A stretch of DNA of 64,000 nt from Vibrio viridaestus (GCF_003856525.1 NZ_RJVQ01000002.1:186001-250000); one strand, 5' to 3'; shown: positions 7,550 through 17,235, numbered from the stretch's first letter. Notes: generated by a model not told the origin, from the sequence alone. Program-made: numbers and translations.

Positions 7550-9139
7550 ATGGCAATCCAAGATTATCTCAATGAGGTCAATAAGCGTCGTACGTTTGCG
7601 ATCATTTCTCACCCTGATGCGGGTAAAACTACGATTACAGAAAAAGTACTTCTTTTCGGACGTGCTATTCAGCATGCCGGTACAGTCAAAGGACGTGGAG
7701 CAAGTCATCATGCAAAATCAGACTGGATGGATATGGAGAAGGAGCGTGGGATCTCCATTACAACCTCAGTAATGCAATTCCCATATAACGACTGTCTGGT
7801 CAATCTACTTGATACTCCTGGACACGAAGACTTCTCTGAAGATACCTATCGCACCCTTACTGCTGTTGATTCCTGTTTGATGGTCATTGATGCAGCAAAA
7901 GGTGTCGAAGATCGTACACGTAAATTAATGGAAGTGACTCGTCTTCGTGATACGCCAATTATTACGTTTATGAACAAGTTGGACCGTGATATCCGCGACC
8001 CGATGGAAGTCATGGATGAAGTCGAGAATGAGCTTAATATTCTCTGTGCTCCAATCACTTGGCCAATTGGTTGCGGTAAAGAGTTTAAAGGGGTTTATCA
8101 TATTCATCGTGATGAGACGATCTTATATTCGACTGGTCAAGGACATACGATCCAAGAAGTTCGTATAATCAAAGGTCTTGAAAACCCAGATCTAGATAAG
8201 GCGGTGGGTGATGAACTGGCCGCTCAGCTTCGTGATGAGCTAGAGTTGGTTCTAGGTGCATCTAACGATTTTGACAAAGAGCTTTTCCTTCAGGGCGAGT
8301 TGACGCCAGTATTCTTTGGTACGGCATTAGGCAACTTTGGTGTTGACCATATGCTAGATGGGTTGACAGAGTGGGCGCCATCACCGCTACCTAGAAAAAC
8401 GAATGAGCGTGTCGTTGATGCGAAAGAGGAAAAATTCTCTGGTTTTGTGTTCAAAATACAAGCCAATATGGATCCAAAACACCGGGATAGAATTGCCTTC
8501 ATGCGTGTCGTATCTGGGTCATATACCCAAGGCATGAAAATGAACCATGTTCGTATTGGGAAACAAATCAGTATTTCTGATGCAGTCACATTTATGGCAG
8601 GAGATCGTGCACGAGCTGAAGAGGCATTTGCTGGAGATATTATTGGTCTTCACAATCACGGGACGATTCAAATCGGTGATACATTTACTCAGGGTGAAAG
8701 CTTAAAGTTCTCTGGCATTCCAAACTTTGCTCCAGAGTTATTCCGCCGAATTCGTCTGAAAGATCCTTTGAAGCAGAAGCAGCTACTAAAAGGCTTGATC
8801 CAGTTATCTGAGGAGGGGGCTGTACAGGTATTTCGTCCTCTTCAAAACAATGACTTAATTGTTGGTGCGGTCGGTGTATTGCAGTTTGAAGTGGTTGTGG
8901 CTCGTTTGAAGTCTGAATATAACGTTGAAGCGATATACGAAAGCGTAAACGTTGCAACGGCCCGTTGGGTTGAATGTTCAGATAATAAAAAGTTTGAAGA
9001 GTTTAAGCGTAAGAACGAATCACACTTGGCACTGGATGGGGGGGATAACCTCGCCTATGTCGCTCCAACTATGGTGAACTTGAACCTTGCTCAAGAACGA
9101 GCACCTGATGTTACCTTCCGCGCAACACGGGAACATTAA
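7550..9139 (+). CDS. prfC: Peptide chain release factor 3
   Basis: A 529-residue translational GTPase that removes RF1/RF2 from the ribosome after peptide release. The G-domain motifs are visible: P-loop SHPDAGKTT near residue 18, the switch region with [26 protein letters not shown], and the guanine-specificity motif NKLDRD near residue 140. The family's elongation-factor-like domains II and III follow. Length matches E. coli RF3 (529 aa). It is monocistronic: a long gap lies upstream and a strong terminator 11 nt downstream. The Shine-Dalgarno is weak (AAAGAA). Confidence 0.97.
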   Translation: MAIQDYLNEVNKRRTFAIISHPDAGKTTITEKVLLFGRAIQHAGTVKGRGASHHAKSDWMDMEKERGISITTSVMQFPYNDCLVNLLDTPGHEDFSEDTYRTLTAVDSCLMVIDAAKGVEDRTRKLMEVTRLRDTPIITFMNKLDRDIRDPMEVMDEVENELNILCAPITWPIGCGKEFKGVYHIHRDETILYSTGQGHTIQEVRIIKGLENPDLDKAVGDELAAQLRDELELVLGASNDFDKELFLQGELTPVFFGTALGNFGVDHMLDGLTEWAPSPLPRKTNERVVDAKEEKFSGFVFKIQANMDPKHRDRIAFMRVVSGSYTQGMKMNHVRIGKQISISDAVTFMAGDRARAEEAFAGDIIGLHNHGTIQIGDTFTQGESLKFSGIPNFAPELFRRIRLKDPLKQKQLLKGLIQLSEEGAVQVFRPLQNNDLIVGAVGVLQFEVVVARLKSEYNVEAIYESVNVATARWVECSDNKKFEEFKRKNESHLALDGGDNLAYVAPTMVNLNLAQERAPDVTFRATREH

Positions 9140-9150
9140 TGCTAAATAAG

Positions 9151-9179
9151 TTAAGGCTCCGTATGGAGCCTTAATTTTA
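9151..9179. terminator. Bidirectional terminator between prfC and csdA
   Basis: TTAAGGCTCC and GGAGCCTTAA form a 10-bp perfect stem around GTAT, followed on the plus strand by TTTTATT. It separates two convergent genes. Confidence 0.85.
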
Positions 9180-9189
9180 TTCATCTAGC

Positions 9190-10401
9190 CTATTCCAATA
9201 GCTCTATTGCTTTATCCAATGCTTCAAGCAGTTTATCGATATCTTCTTTGTTGTTGTAAACTCCCAAAGAAATACGAATGGTTCCTGATATCCCTAATGC
9301 ATCCATAAGTGGATGGGCGCAATGGTGGCCAGAGCGTACCGCGACGCCTTGTTGGTCAAGTAATGTCGCGATATCTTGGTGATGGATTCCTTTTACGATA
9401 AAGCTGATAATATTAGTATTCTGCTGATATCCAATAATCGAAATTAGCGGTCTTTTAAGCAGTGCTTGATATGTATAATTTTGCAGTTCAATAAGATTAT
9501 CGTATTTTATTACGGACGAAAGATCGCTGTACCATTCAAGTGCGGCGGATAGTGCAATCACGCCCGCAATATTGGGTGTGCCGGCTTCAAATTTAGCGGG
9601 GGAGTTTGAGTAAGTGGTACCTTCAAACGTTACCTTATCAACCATTTTGCCTCCACCTTGCCATGGTGGCATTTCGTCTAACAGTTCCTTCTTCCCATAA
9701 AGCACCCCAATACCAGTCGGACCGTATAGTTTATGGCCCGAGAAAACATAAAAGTCTGCATCAAGCTCTTGAATATCGACTTGCTCATGAACGATTCCCT
9801 GAGCACCATCGATAACGACTTTTGCTCCAATATCGTGCGCATGCTTAATGACGAATTCGATAGGTTGTCTATAGCCAGTGACATTGGTGATATGCGCAAC
9901 AGCAACAAGCTTTGTTTTGTTCGAGAGCAACTTTATAAACTGCGCATTATCGAATTCGCCTTCAGCAGTAATAGGAACCTTTACAACCTTAGCGCCTGTG
10001 CGATTTGCGATAAGTTGCCATGGAACTATATTCGCGTGATGTTCATTTTCGCATACCAAAATCTCATCACTGGGGCAAAGATTTGTCTGGCCCCATGACT
10101 GCGCAATTAAATTTAAACTTTCTGTCGCGCCTTTAGTCCAGATTATCTCATCACAGGATCTAGCATTGATGAATTCGGCAACCGTCTTTCTCGCATGTTC
10201 AAAGCTCAATGTTGCCTTAGCCGTAACTGAATGAGTGCCACGATGAACATTGGCATTACCGTACTTATAGTAGTTGGTTAGGGCATCTATCACTACCTTT
10301 GGTTTTTGGGTAGTTGCAGCACTGTCGAGATAGACTAACGAGTTCTCATTTTCCTTTATGAAAGGAAATTCTTCCCTTAGCGATCTATTTCCCAACATCA
10401 T
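9190..10401 (-). CDS. csdA: Cysteine desulfurase, CsdA/SufS type
   Basis: A 403-residue PLP enzyme that takes sulfur from cysteine as a persulfide and passes it to an acceptor protein. The PLP lysine lies in FSGHKLYGPTG (Lys224) and the persulfide cysteine in RSGHHCAHP (Cys361), the group II desulfurase arrangement. No sufBCD or csdE lies next to it here, so CsdA is preferred over SufS, but the two cannot be separated with certainty from this sequence. It is the last gene of a panE-yajL-csdA unit. Its start overlaps the yajL stop by 4 nt, so translation is probably coupled. Two adjacent Met codons are possible starts. Confidence 0.88.
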   Translation of the reverse strand: MMLGNRSLREEFPFIKENENSLVYLDSAATTQKPKVVIDALTNYYKYGNANVHRGTHSVTAKATLSFEHARKTVAEFINARSCDEIIWTKGATESLNLIAQSWGQTNLCPSDEILVCENEHHANIVPWQLIANRTGAKVVKVPITAEGEFDNAQFIKLLSNKTKLVAVAHITNVTGYRQPIEFVIKHAHDIGAKVVIDGAQGIVHEQVDIQELDADFYVFSGHKLYGPTGIGVLYGKKELLDEMPPWQGGGKMVDKVTFEGTTYSNSPAKFEAGTPNIAGVIALSAALEWYSDLSSVIKYDNLIELQNYTYQALLKRPLISIIGYQQNTNIISFIVKGIHHQDIATLLDQQGVAVRSGHHCAHPLMDALGISGTIRISLGVYNNKEDIDKLLEALDKAIELLE

Positions 10402-11000
10402 TGAGTATTTCCAAACTGCTGGTAGTTAAGAGTTGGGTTTACCACCATGGGTTCGGCGATTTTCCAAGCAAACTCTTTGCCTGAGAATAAAATGATAATT
10501 TCCATAGCAAACTCGAGTGCAGTACCCGGCCCCTGGCTGGTTAATAAATTATCATTTATATCATAGGTGACTCTTTTGCTTCGCCATTTATCCGATGGAA
10601 TAGCGTCCTGAAAGCCTGGGTGGCAAGTCATAATTGCATTTGGGAATAGATTATGGTGTTGTAAAACGACCGCCGGAGCGGCACAAATTGCTGCGACCAG
10701 TCGACCGTCATATTTCTGTTGTTTCACGATTTCAACCAAGAGGTCATTGTCTCTAAACGTTTCTGCACCTTTAACGCCTCCAGGAAGAACAACGGCATCG
10801 AATTGTTCATCAGCAATATCAATTAATCTTGTTTGCGCCTTTAGTTCAACGCCTCGCGACGCTGTAATAGATAAATTGCCATCAAAAGCCGCACTTGCAA
10901 CTGTAACATCATAGTCAGCACGAACTAAGATATCGATGATGGTAACCGCCTCCATTTCTTCGGTTCCGGGAGCGATGGGTACCAAGATTTTCTTTTTCAT
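10398..11000 (-). CDS. yajL: DJ-1/PfpI family protein YajL
   Basis: A 200-residue DJ-1 superfamily protein. The nucleophile-elbow cysteine is Cys106 in AAICAAPAV, with Glu15 in the PGTEEMEA segment, the pair typical of DJ-1/YajL. These proteins are linked to oxidative stress protection and reported repair of glyoxal-type damage; the precise activity is debated. It overlaps both neighbours by 4 nt (panE upstream, csdA downstream), indicating a tight operon. Length and C-terminus fit E. coli YajL (196 aa). Confidence 0.9.
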   Translation of the reverse strand: MKKKILVPIAPGTEEMEAVTIIDILVRADYDVTVASAAFDGNLSITASRGVELKAQTRLIDIADEQFDAVVLPGGVKGAETFRDNDLLVEIVKQQKYDGRLVAAICAAPAVVLQHHNLFPNAIMTCHPGFQDAIPSDKWRSKRVTYDINDNLLTSQGPGTALEFAMEIIILFSGKEFAWKIAEPMVVNPTLNYQQFGNTQ

Positions 11001-11887
11001 TTTGCCGCCTTGTTACGTTCAATTTCTATTATCTGATTATATAATTTTTCGTTTTGTGGAACAGCCACATTATGAATTCTCGCCTTATTAATTAGATAAC
11101 CCGTTATAAAATCAATTTCTGTAGGCCGACGGTAAAAAATATCTCGATTCATGGACGATAAATTTTGAGCGGTAGAATTTATTACCGACATGATCGTGGA
11201 TGTGAGCGTTTGGCGAGTGTGAGGAATACCTTCTCTGACCATAACTTGATAGGTCTCTTCAATTAACTGTTTTATTATCGGTTGATACTGAGTATTTAGT
11301 AGTTCCCCATTCTTACATTGGTGAATAGCACTTAAAGGGTTAATGATGCAATTCACCGCAAGCTTCAGCCAGAGCGAATCGACAATATTATGATCCCATT
11401 CTACGGGAGACAGCGCGTGATTGAAGGTGTCTGCTAGAAAATGGCATTGTGTCCCTTGTCCATTCTTCCCACCAAGAACTGTTTTACCCAATCCTGTATG
11501 ACGAATGTGTCCTACTGATGACTTTAATGCGCCATGACTCGTTGTTGCATACACAATTGGGTGCTCTTTAACTGATTCAGGAAGAACTTCATCTGCGCCC
11601 ATTCCGTTATGCATAAATACTAAAATAGCATCTTGGTGAATGGATGATAAAAGAGGTATTAGCGCGGTTTCTACCTGCCATGCTTTGACTGTTATAAGCA
11701 CGAGATCTGCGTGTTTTAGGTTGTCGACATTTTTGTTTTCGAGTAGTACGCTTGGGCTATTATCTATCTTTATTTCTATTCGTGGCTCATGAGAATGTGC
11801 CCACACGCTAACCCGATGACCTGCGTGGTTGAGATGATAAGCCCATAACGATCCGATAGCGCCAGGACCAAGTACAACAATATTCAT
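10997..11887 (-). CDS. panE: 2-dehydropantoate 2-reductase
   Basis: A 296-residue NADPH-dependent reductase converting ketopantoate to pantoate in pantothenate/CoA synthesis. The N-terminal Rossmann motif is VVLGPGAIGSLWAYHL (residues 4-19). The central HNGMG segment and the C-terminal helical substrate domain with LWLKLAVNCIINPLSA (including the catalytic-lysine region) are typical of PanE. Length matches E. coli (303 aa). The Shine-Dalgarno GGAG lies just before the ATG. It is the first gene of the panE-yajL-csdA unit and its promoter region is shared with the divergent LON-domain gene. Confidence 0.93.
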   Translation of the reverse strand: MNIVVLGPGAIGSLWAYHLNHAGHRVSVWAHSHEPRIEIKIDNSPSVLLENKNVDNLKHADLVLITVKAWQVETALIPLLSSIHQDAILVFMHNGMGADEVLPESVKEHPIVYATTSHGALKSSVGHIRHTGLGKTVLGGKNGQGTQCHFLADTFNHALSPVEWDHNIVDSLWLKLAVNCIINPLSAIHQCKNGELLNTQYQPIIKQLIEETYQVMVREGIPHTRQTLTSTIMSVINSTAQNLSSMNRDIFYRRPTEIDFITGYLINKARIHNVAVPQNEKLYNQIIEIERNKAAK

Positions 11888-11914
11888 GTCAACTCCAATT
11901 GAAAATGTTTTGCT

Positions 11915-11942
11915 AGGATAATCCGTGAAATTGAAAATGCAA
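11915..11942 (-). promoter_or_regulatory. Possible promoter of panE-yajL-csdA
   Basis: On the minus strand, TTGCAT, a 16-base spacer and TATCCT, about 28 bases upstream of the panE start. An extended -10 on the opposite strand (TGCTTATAA, 11961-11969) could serve the divergent LON-domain gene. Sequence match only. Confidence 0.35.
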
Positions 11943-12008
11943 TGTTAGCGGGGTGGGTTATGCTTATAAGAGATAGCATCAATAACAATCAAGTAAGAGG
12001 AGGACAAA

Positions 12009-12587
12009 ATGGAAGAGGTCATGCTGTTTCCACTTGGATCCATCGTATTGCCTGAAGGAAAAATGAAGCTGAGAATTTTTGAACCCAGATACAAAAGAAT
12101 GGTAAGCGAGTGTAGCAAACAGAGAAAAGGCTTTGGGATCTGTTTATTTGATAGTAACGCAGGTGAAAATATTAATCCTCTTTCCGCTTACGGGTGTTAC
12201 GTTAAAATCGTTGATTTTGAGACGCTGAGTGATGGTCTTCTGGGGATTACAGTTAGTGGTATTAAGAGATTTAAGCTTCGTTCCGTTCGTAAAGACTTTG
12301 ATGAGCTGCGTTTGGCAACTGTTGACTGGTTACCCAACTGGGATTTTATTGAGCTGAATAGCGGTGAAAAAGAAATGGCAGAAAAGCTGCAGGAAATTTA
12401 CAAACAATTTCCGGAAATAGGTGAACTCTATCAGCAGCGATTCCTTGACGACTTAAGTTGGGTAACACAGCGCTGGTTAGAGTTACTTCCGTTATCTAAT
12501 GATCAGTTTGATGAATTGATTAATAACTCCAACTGTTATAAAAGCGTTGGTTTCATTAACAAGGCATTAGATCATATCAATATCTAA
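12009..12587 (+). CDS. LON substrate-binding domain protein
   Basis: A 192-residue protein consisting of the N-terminal domain of Lon protease only, with no AAA+ or peptidase part. The hallmark opening is LFPLGSIVLPEGKMKLRIFEPRYK (two hydrophobic beta strands followed by IFEPRY, residues 6-29). The central G.GI..FD block and DGLLGITVSGIKRFK are also typical of the family. It is a stand-alone gene with an excellent Shine-Dalgarno (AGGAGG). The biochemical role of such single-domain LON proteins is unclear; binding of misfolded or specific substrates is assumed. Its stop codon overlaps the stop of the convergent ampG gene. Confidence 0.85.
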   Translation: MEEVMLFPLGSIVLPEGKMKLRIFEPRYKRMVSECSKQRKGFGICLFDSNAGENINPLSAYGCYVKIVDFETLSDGLLGITVSGIKRFKLRSVRKDFDELRLATVDWLPNWDFIELNSGEKEMAEKLQEIYKQFPEIGELYQQRFLDDLSWVTQRWLELLPLSNDQFDELINNSNCYKSVGFINKALDHINI

Positions 12588-13936
12588 CTGTCAGTATTCT
12601 TCCTCAGCTTTGCTAGCAGGTCTTCGAAGTAGTGCCTCAAGGTGTAGAGCATTATGAGGCTCGGAACGACCATGATAGAGGTTAGGATGAAAAATAATGA
12701 CCAATCATTGAGGTAATCTGCTAGTTCACCACTATAGACAGACAAACTTGTCCGACCTAAATTTCCCAGTGAAGCTAAAAGCGCATATTGAGTTGCGGAG
12801 AAGGCCTGACCGGTTAACAAAGTTAGAAAGGATACAAAAGCGATAGTTGAGAACGCTGTAGTAAAGTTATCAACAAAAATGGTTGCCATGAATAGGTGTT
12901 CGTTCGGCCCAACATTAGCGATCCAGGCAAACATCAGGTTACTCGCGGACATAGCAATCCCACCTATCATGAGCCCTTTTACTATTCCAAAGCGAACATT
13001 CACTGCGCTTCCTAGGAAGGTAAACAGCATCGTTGTACCCCATCCGAGGAGTTTGGAATAGTAACCGATTTGCTCATTACTAAAGCCCACTTCTTTGTAA
13101 AAGGGGATCGACATTCGTCCTAAGAATGCTTCACCAATCTTAAATAGAAAAACAAAAAGAAGCAGGGTTAAGGCAACACGAGTACCATTGCGACGGAAGA
13201 AATCGACAAAAGGTTCTATCGTTGTCACCATAATCCAAGTCAGTACTTTGGAATGTACAACATCATCATACCGCTGTTCAGCTTTTTCCTGTAAAGCATC
13301 TCGATGTGTTTTCGGTTCTTTTACAAGCAAGGTAAATAGAATCAATACCCCGACGATAACGGCCATGCCGTAGTAAACATTGTTCCATCCGACACTATCT
13401 GCCTGTGTGAAAGCAAAATATCCAGGCAAAGAATAACCCGTCCACCAACCAATAACTGCCATAGCAGAGGCTTGGGGCAATTTACTTTCTTCTGATTTAG
13501 GAAAAGTATCAATACGATAGGCATCAATCGCGATATCTTGAGTTGCGGACGAGATAGCAATACCGAGAGCTAATAGAGATGTGAGTACAATGCTTTGCGC
13601 CGGGTTAAGCTCTGCGATACCAAGAGTACCGACGAGAATAATGCTTTGACATAAAAGAATCCAACTACGTCGCTGTCCTAGCCAAGCAGTCAAAAAGGGT
13701 AATTTAACTCGGTCTACTAGAGGTGCCCAAAGAAAGTTGATCGCATAGACAACAAAAATGCTACCGAAATAGCCTATCGCCGATAAGCTAAGGCCTGCAT
13801 CTTTCAACCAACCCGACATATTGGAGCCGATCAAAACCCAAGGAAAGCCACTTGAGCATCCGAGCATAAACACCCAAGCTAGTCTGATATCGAGATAACT
13901 TTTGAAGGTGTTTAGCCACGTATTTCTATTTGTCAT
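12584..13936 (-). CDS. ampG: Muropeptide permease AmpG
   Basis: A 450-residue major facilitator transporter with about 12 to 14 membrane segments that imports GlcNAc-anhydroMurNAc peptides for cell-wall recycling. Typical AmpG features are the start with LGCSSGFPWVLIGSNMSGWL, LWAPLVDR after the second segment, and ATQDIAIDAYRID in the first half. It is the last gene of yajG-cyclophilin-ampG, the same yajG-ampG pairing seen in E. coli. The cyclophilin gene ends 23 nt upstream. The last 4 nt overlap the convergent LON gene, leaving no room for an intergenic terminator. AmpG also controls beta-lactamase induction in bacteria that carry AmpR. Confidence 0.93.
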   Translation of the reverse strand: MTNRNTWLNTFKSYLDIRLAWVFMLGCSSGFPWVLIGSNMSGWLKDAGLSLSAIGYFGSIFVVYAINFLWAPLVDRVKLPFLTAWLGQRRSWILLCQSIILVGTLGIAELNPAQSIVLTSLLALGIAISSATQDIAIDAYRIDTFPKSEESKLPQASAMAVIGWWTGYSLPGYFAFTQADSVGWNNVYYGMAVIVGVLILFTLLVKEPKTHRDALQEKAEQRYDDVVHSKVLTWIMVTTIEPFVDFFRRNGTRVALTLLLFVFLFKIGEAFLGRMSIPFYKEVGFSNEQIGYYSKLLGWGTTMLFTFLGSAVNVRFGIVKGLMIGGIAMSASNLMFAWIANVGPNEHLFMATIFVDNFTTAFSTIAFVSFLTLLTGQAFSATQYALLASLGNLGRTSLSVYSGELADYLNDWSLFFILTSIMVVPSLIMLYTLRHYFEDLLAKLRKNTDS

Positions 13937-13959
13937 AGCTTTCCTTGAACCGAGATAGG

Positions 13960-14514
13960 CTAATTATCGTTGAGGATTTTTATATCGTTGATCACGATTG
14001 GAGTGTCGGGAACATCACGCATCATGCCCTGGCGACCTGTAGATACCGTCGAAATTGCCTTAACGATATCAAATCCCTTAGTGACTTTTCCGAACACTGC
14101 ATAGCCTGGGGGATTCTGTGCTGCATTGAGAAATTCGTTATCAGCTACGTTAATAAAAAATTGACGTGTTGCTGAGTTGGGATCTTGAGTTCGCGCCATA
14201 GCGATGGTGCCCGTATCGTTTTTCAGACCATTACTGGCTTCATTTTTTACAGGAGGATAACTGTCTAGGCGATCTAGGTTAGAAGTAAAACCACCACCTT
14301 GCACCATAAAGCCTGGAATCACGCGATGAAAAATTGAGCCTTTATAACTTCCGTCTTTAACGTACTTTAAAAAGTTTGCAACGGTAATGGGAGCTTTCTC
14401 TTGATTAAGCTCTACGGTGAAAGCTCCCTCGGAGGTATCAACTTCGATAGTAGGAGCGCTCCATACTGAAGCACTCATAAATGACAGTAATCCTATGACA
14501 AGCGCTTTTGACAT
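13960..14514 (-). CDS. Periplasmic peptidyl-prolyl cis-trans isomerase (cyclophilin, PpiA-like)
   Basis: A 184-residue cyclophilin with a Sec signal peptide cleaved after about residue 19 (MSASVWSA). The core motifs are complete: SIFHRVIPGFMVQGGG, containing the catalytic arginine, then GTIAMART, QFFINVADN and YAVFGKV. It should speed proline isomerisation in exported proteins. Its ATG directly follows the yajG stop codon with no spacer, so translational coupling is likely. PpiA is the closest E. coli protein I recognise, but the operon context differs from E. coli ppiA, so no symbol is given. Confidence 0.9.
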   Translation of the reverse strand: MSKALVIGLLSFMSASVWSAPTIEVDTSEGAFTVELNQEKAPITVANFLKYVKDGSYKGSIFHRVIPGFMVQGGGFTSNLDRLDSYPPVKNEASNGLKNDTGTIAMARTQDPNSATRQFFINVADNEFLNAAQNPPGYAVFGKVTKGFDIVKAISTVSTGRQGMMRDVPDTPIVINDIKILNDN

Positions 14515-15084
14515 TTAGAAGCGCTCCCGCATGTAGTTTTGCAGTTCTTTATCATCCGCAATTTTTTTCAATACTTGATCGACGAGTTCATTTAAAACCA
14601 TTTCCATATCGTCTTTTGATGCGCCAAACATGCCGGTTCTTTTCGCTGTACCATTGTAGGTTTTCACTAATTTGCCTTTTGGCGTTTCTGCTGTAATCGC
14701 AATTACAACGCTACCATTCATTTCATTTTCAAGCATAGAGTGTTTGACTGAAACCAATGCTTCCTGAACTTCTGCTGTAACGGTGTTTTCGCTATTTACA
14801 CTCATATTGAAGCCTTGCGAAGAAAACTGATCAGCAAGGGCATTTTCTATCGCAATTCTTACATTTTGGCGTGCATGAAGCGGTTCGATATTTGAACGGC
14901 CACTATCTACTAAAGCAACATATTGAGCTGTACGCACATCTTTACTCATTAGAGTAAATGATTTCCCTTTCACAAGATCACTATTACTGAGGGTTGCTTT
15001 GGGCATGAAATTGATCTGTTGTTGCTGTGGAGCCGAACAAGCAGCTAGCAAGGCAAGAGAAGCGGCGATAAACAGTTTTTTCAT
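14515..15084 (-). CDS. yajG: Putative lipoprotein YajG
   Basis: A 189-residue lipoprotein. The signal peptide has the lipobox LLAAC, so Cys16 is the acylated residue. Ser at +2 predicts sorting to the outer membrane. The mature protein carries the YajG-type alternating pattern with SFTLMSKDVRTAQYVA and a C-terminal helix. Function is not known. It is the first gene of the yajG-cyclophilin-ampG operon, as in E. coli yajG-ampG. Shine-Dalgarno AAAAGGAA precedes the ATG. Confidence 0.85.
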   Translation of the reverse strand: MKKLFIAASLALLAACSAPQQQQINFMPKATLSNSDLVKGKSFTLMSKDVRTAQYVALVDSGRSNIEPLHARQNVRIAIENALADQFSSQGFNMSVNSENTVTAEVQEALVSVKHSMLENEMNGSVVIAITAETPKGKLVKTYNGTAKRTGMFGASKDDMEMVLNELVDQVLKKIADDKELQNYMRERF

Positions 15085-15225
15085 TACTTGATTCCTTTTA
15101 TTCCATTAATTTGATGGACATCTCTTATTTGAATCTTTTGGCATAATGTTAAGAACATAATGACTGAAGCTCGTGATGTTTTTATGCTCTCAACAGTATT
15201 AAACTTAGCACTAAATCTAACGTTA

Positions 15226-16359
15226 TCATTTAGACGCTTGTAAGATAACAAATTTCTTGTTCTGAGCGATAGTTTTTACATGACTTTTGCCAAAGACTCG
15301 AATCAGCTTCGCATGATAGTCGAGATGGCGGTTGCCTATTACATAGAGATGGCCACCAGCTTTTAATACATTTTGGCTATCACAAAACATCTGCCAGGCA
15401 ATATGATCTGTGATTGTATTTTGTTGGTGGAAAGGCGGATTACACACAATACAATCCGCCGAATTATTTTCTATACCATCTAAGCAGTTGTTTGCCTGTG
15501 TATGCAAACGCTGCTTATCCGAAATGTCGTTTGTTTCAAAGTTCATTTTCGTTGACGCAACGGCCATATAACTTTCATCAATAGCGAGAATGTGCGCCTT
15601 TTTATTTAGACGTGCTAATTGGATTGATAGCACACCATTGCCACAACCTAGATCGATGATTTTTTCGTAAGAGCTATTGACGGGCAGGTGTTCGAGAAAA
15701 AATCTTGCACCGATATCAAGGCTTTCTCCTGAAAAAACATTCGGCAGGTTGGTGAGGGTTATATTTTCACTATCCACCGACCATGTAATCGTAGTGTTCT
15801 CGTCTATTTCTAAAGACTTATCCACTTTAGAGAAAATTAAACGGTGCTTTTTCCAGGCAAGTGACGTTGTAGTCGTACCTAAATACGATGAAAACAAATT
15901 TAAAGTTGATGTATGAATGTTTTTGACTTTGCCTACAGAAACAACCTCACATTCCTCGTTCGCTAACGCCTGAATTTGACTCAGAATCCACGTGAGGTGG
16001 CGATTACTTTTCGGCAGCTGGAAGAGAATAATATCAGCGTCGGATGGAATCGGATCCATCGTTGTTAGTAATGTAATTTCTTTACAGTTGTTAATTTGTA
16101 AATTTGATTCAATGGCTTTATGAGCGACAAATGAGTCGCTCATCGTTGTCACTTTATAGTGTTCGCTGAACCAACAGCTTAGTGCGCCAAAATGATCGTT
16201 AATAATAACGATATGGGTATTGGCTGGGAGCTGTTTTTCTTCGAGGTAATTGATCAGGTATTCATCGCCAGCGTCCCATGCTTGAAGCGTTTCGTTCTTT
16301 CTCTGTGGGTAGCGATGAATATGTAGACTCTTTGAGCCAAGCTCTAAAAGCGTTTTCAT
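15226..16359 (-). CDS. rlmG: 23S rRNA (guanine-N2) methyltransferase RlmG
   Basis: A 377-residue SAM-dependent methyltransferase made of two duplicated halves. The N-terminal half is degenerate. The C-terminal half has the SAM motif IIDLGCGNGVLSIQLAR near residue 236 and the catalytic NPPFH motif. LQAWDAGDEYLI near residue 25 is the segment that separates RlmG from the related RsmC. RlmG modifies G1835 (E. coli numbering) of 23S rRNA. Length fits E. coli RlmG (378 aa). It is monocistronic and divergent from bolA. Confidence 0.87.
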   Translation of the reverse strand: MKTLLELGSKSLHIHRYPQRKNETLQAWDAGDEYLINYLEEKQLPANTHIVIINDHFGALSCWFSEHYKVTTMSDSFVAHKAIESNLQINNCKEITLLTTMDPIPSDADIILFQLPKSNRHLTWILSQIQALANEECEVVSVGKVKNIHTSTLNLFSSYLGTTTTSLAWKKHRLIFSKVDKSLEIDENTTITWSVDSENITLTNLPNVFSGESLDIGARFFLEHLPVNSSYEKIIDLGCGNGVLSIQLARLNKKAHILAIDESYMAVASTKMNFETNDISDKQRLHTQANNCLDGIENNSADCIVCNPPFHQQNTITDHIAWQMFCDSQNVLKAGGHLYVIGNRHLDYHAKLIRVFGKSHVKTIAQNKKFVILQASK

Positions 16360-16472
16360 AAATTGAGCAATCTATTCAGTTAAATTCGTGTTCATTGTCT
16401 CAAATAGGTGCAGTTTAGAAAACAGAAACCTTTATCTATTCCTTCAGCAACGTTAAAATAGTGCTACTGTCG

Positions 16473-16489
16473 TTGATAGATTCTATCAA
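16473..16489. promoter_or_regulatory. 17-bp palindrome upstream of bolA
   Basis: TTGATAGA-T-TCTATCAA is a perfect palindrome 27 bases upstream of the bolA ATG, between divergent rlmG and bolA. It has the shape of a dimeric repressor operator or a small leader hairpin. The cognate protein is not known. Confidence 0.45.
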
Positions 16490-16516
16490 TGTGCTATTCC
16501 TTGACAGAGAGGCAAT

Positions 16517-16831
16517 ATGATTAAGGAAATAATAGAGTCCAAATTAACTGAGGCTCTCAATCCCATTCACATGGACGTTATCAATGAAAGTTTCATGCAT
16601 AATGTTCCTCCAGGCTCTGAGAGTCACTTCAAAGTTATCGTTGTTAGTAACGAATTCGAGAATAAACGTCTTATTGCCAGACACAGACTTGTGAACCAAA
16701 CTTTAGCAAATGAGCTAGAGAATGGTGTCCATGCTCTTTCTATGCATACTTATACACCGAGCGAATGGCAGGATAGTGCTGTAGTGCCTGAGAGTCCTAT
16801 GTGCAAAGGCGGGAGTAAGCTGAATCCTTAA
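16517..16831 (+). CDS. bolA: BolA family protein
   Basis: A 104-residue BolA protein. The class-II KH-like fold is visible, with the conserved block [28 protein letters not shown] around residues 34-61 and the C-terminal [11 protein letters not shown] motif containing the conserved histidine that can bind a Fe-S cluster with monothiol glutaredoxin. BolA proteins affect morphology, stress response and Fe-S trafficking. A good Shine-Dalgarno (GAGAGG) precedes the ATG. The palindrome at 16473-16489 lies just upstream. Confidence 0.93.
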   Translation: MIKEIIESKLTEALNPIHMDVINESFMHNVPPGSESHFKVIVVSNEFENKRLIARHRLVNQTLANELENGVHALSMHTYTPSEWQDSAVVPESPMCKGGSKLNP

Positions 16832-17235
16832 TCATTTTAAATTTATGTTAATAAATTTGATCAACCACGAAAAAACAACAAAACGTTTATGGGATTATTA
16901 ACTTTTGTTACTCCCCAAACTTTTTAGTTAATTTGTGCGATGGTTCAAAGTTACGTTTATTTCTCATGCATAAATAGTGAAATGAAAGGAAAATTGGGTG
17001 GATTCGATCGTCTCGGGTCATAGCATCACAAAGCTAAAAGCGATAAACTGTCGAACCAGAAAATGTGGCTTATAAACGTCAAAAGTATTTTCTCATAACT
17101 TTGTTTTTACTCAGTTATGGGGCGAATGTCGTGTCTAAGGTTTTCTTAGTTACTAAAGTGTTTTTTAGAACGGGTTAACCTTACAATATACACAAATCAA
17201 AGAATCTTTTTCCCGATAAAGTAGTGCAAGTGCGT
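16832..17235. other. Intergenic region upstream of the nqr operon
   Basis: About 400 bases with no gene. AAATTTAT-GTTA-ATAAATTT right after bolA is an A/T-only hairpin of doubtful value as terminator. TACAAT at 17182-17187 is a possible nqr -10 without a clear -35. The region between should hold the nqr promoter and control sites, none of which I can name. Confidence 0.4.

Noticed and set aside
16838-16862. A/T-only hairpin after bolA as terminator
   Set aside because: AAATTTAT/ATAAATTT has no GC pairs and no T-run after it, so it is unlikely to terminate efficiently.
17224-17235. GTG start for nqrA adding four residues
   Set aside because: NqrA proteins begin at MITIKKGLD; the ATG at 17236 gives the family length of 446.
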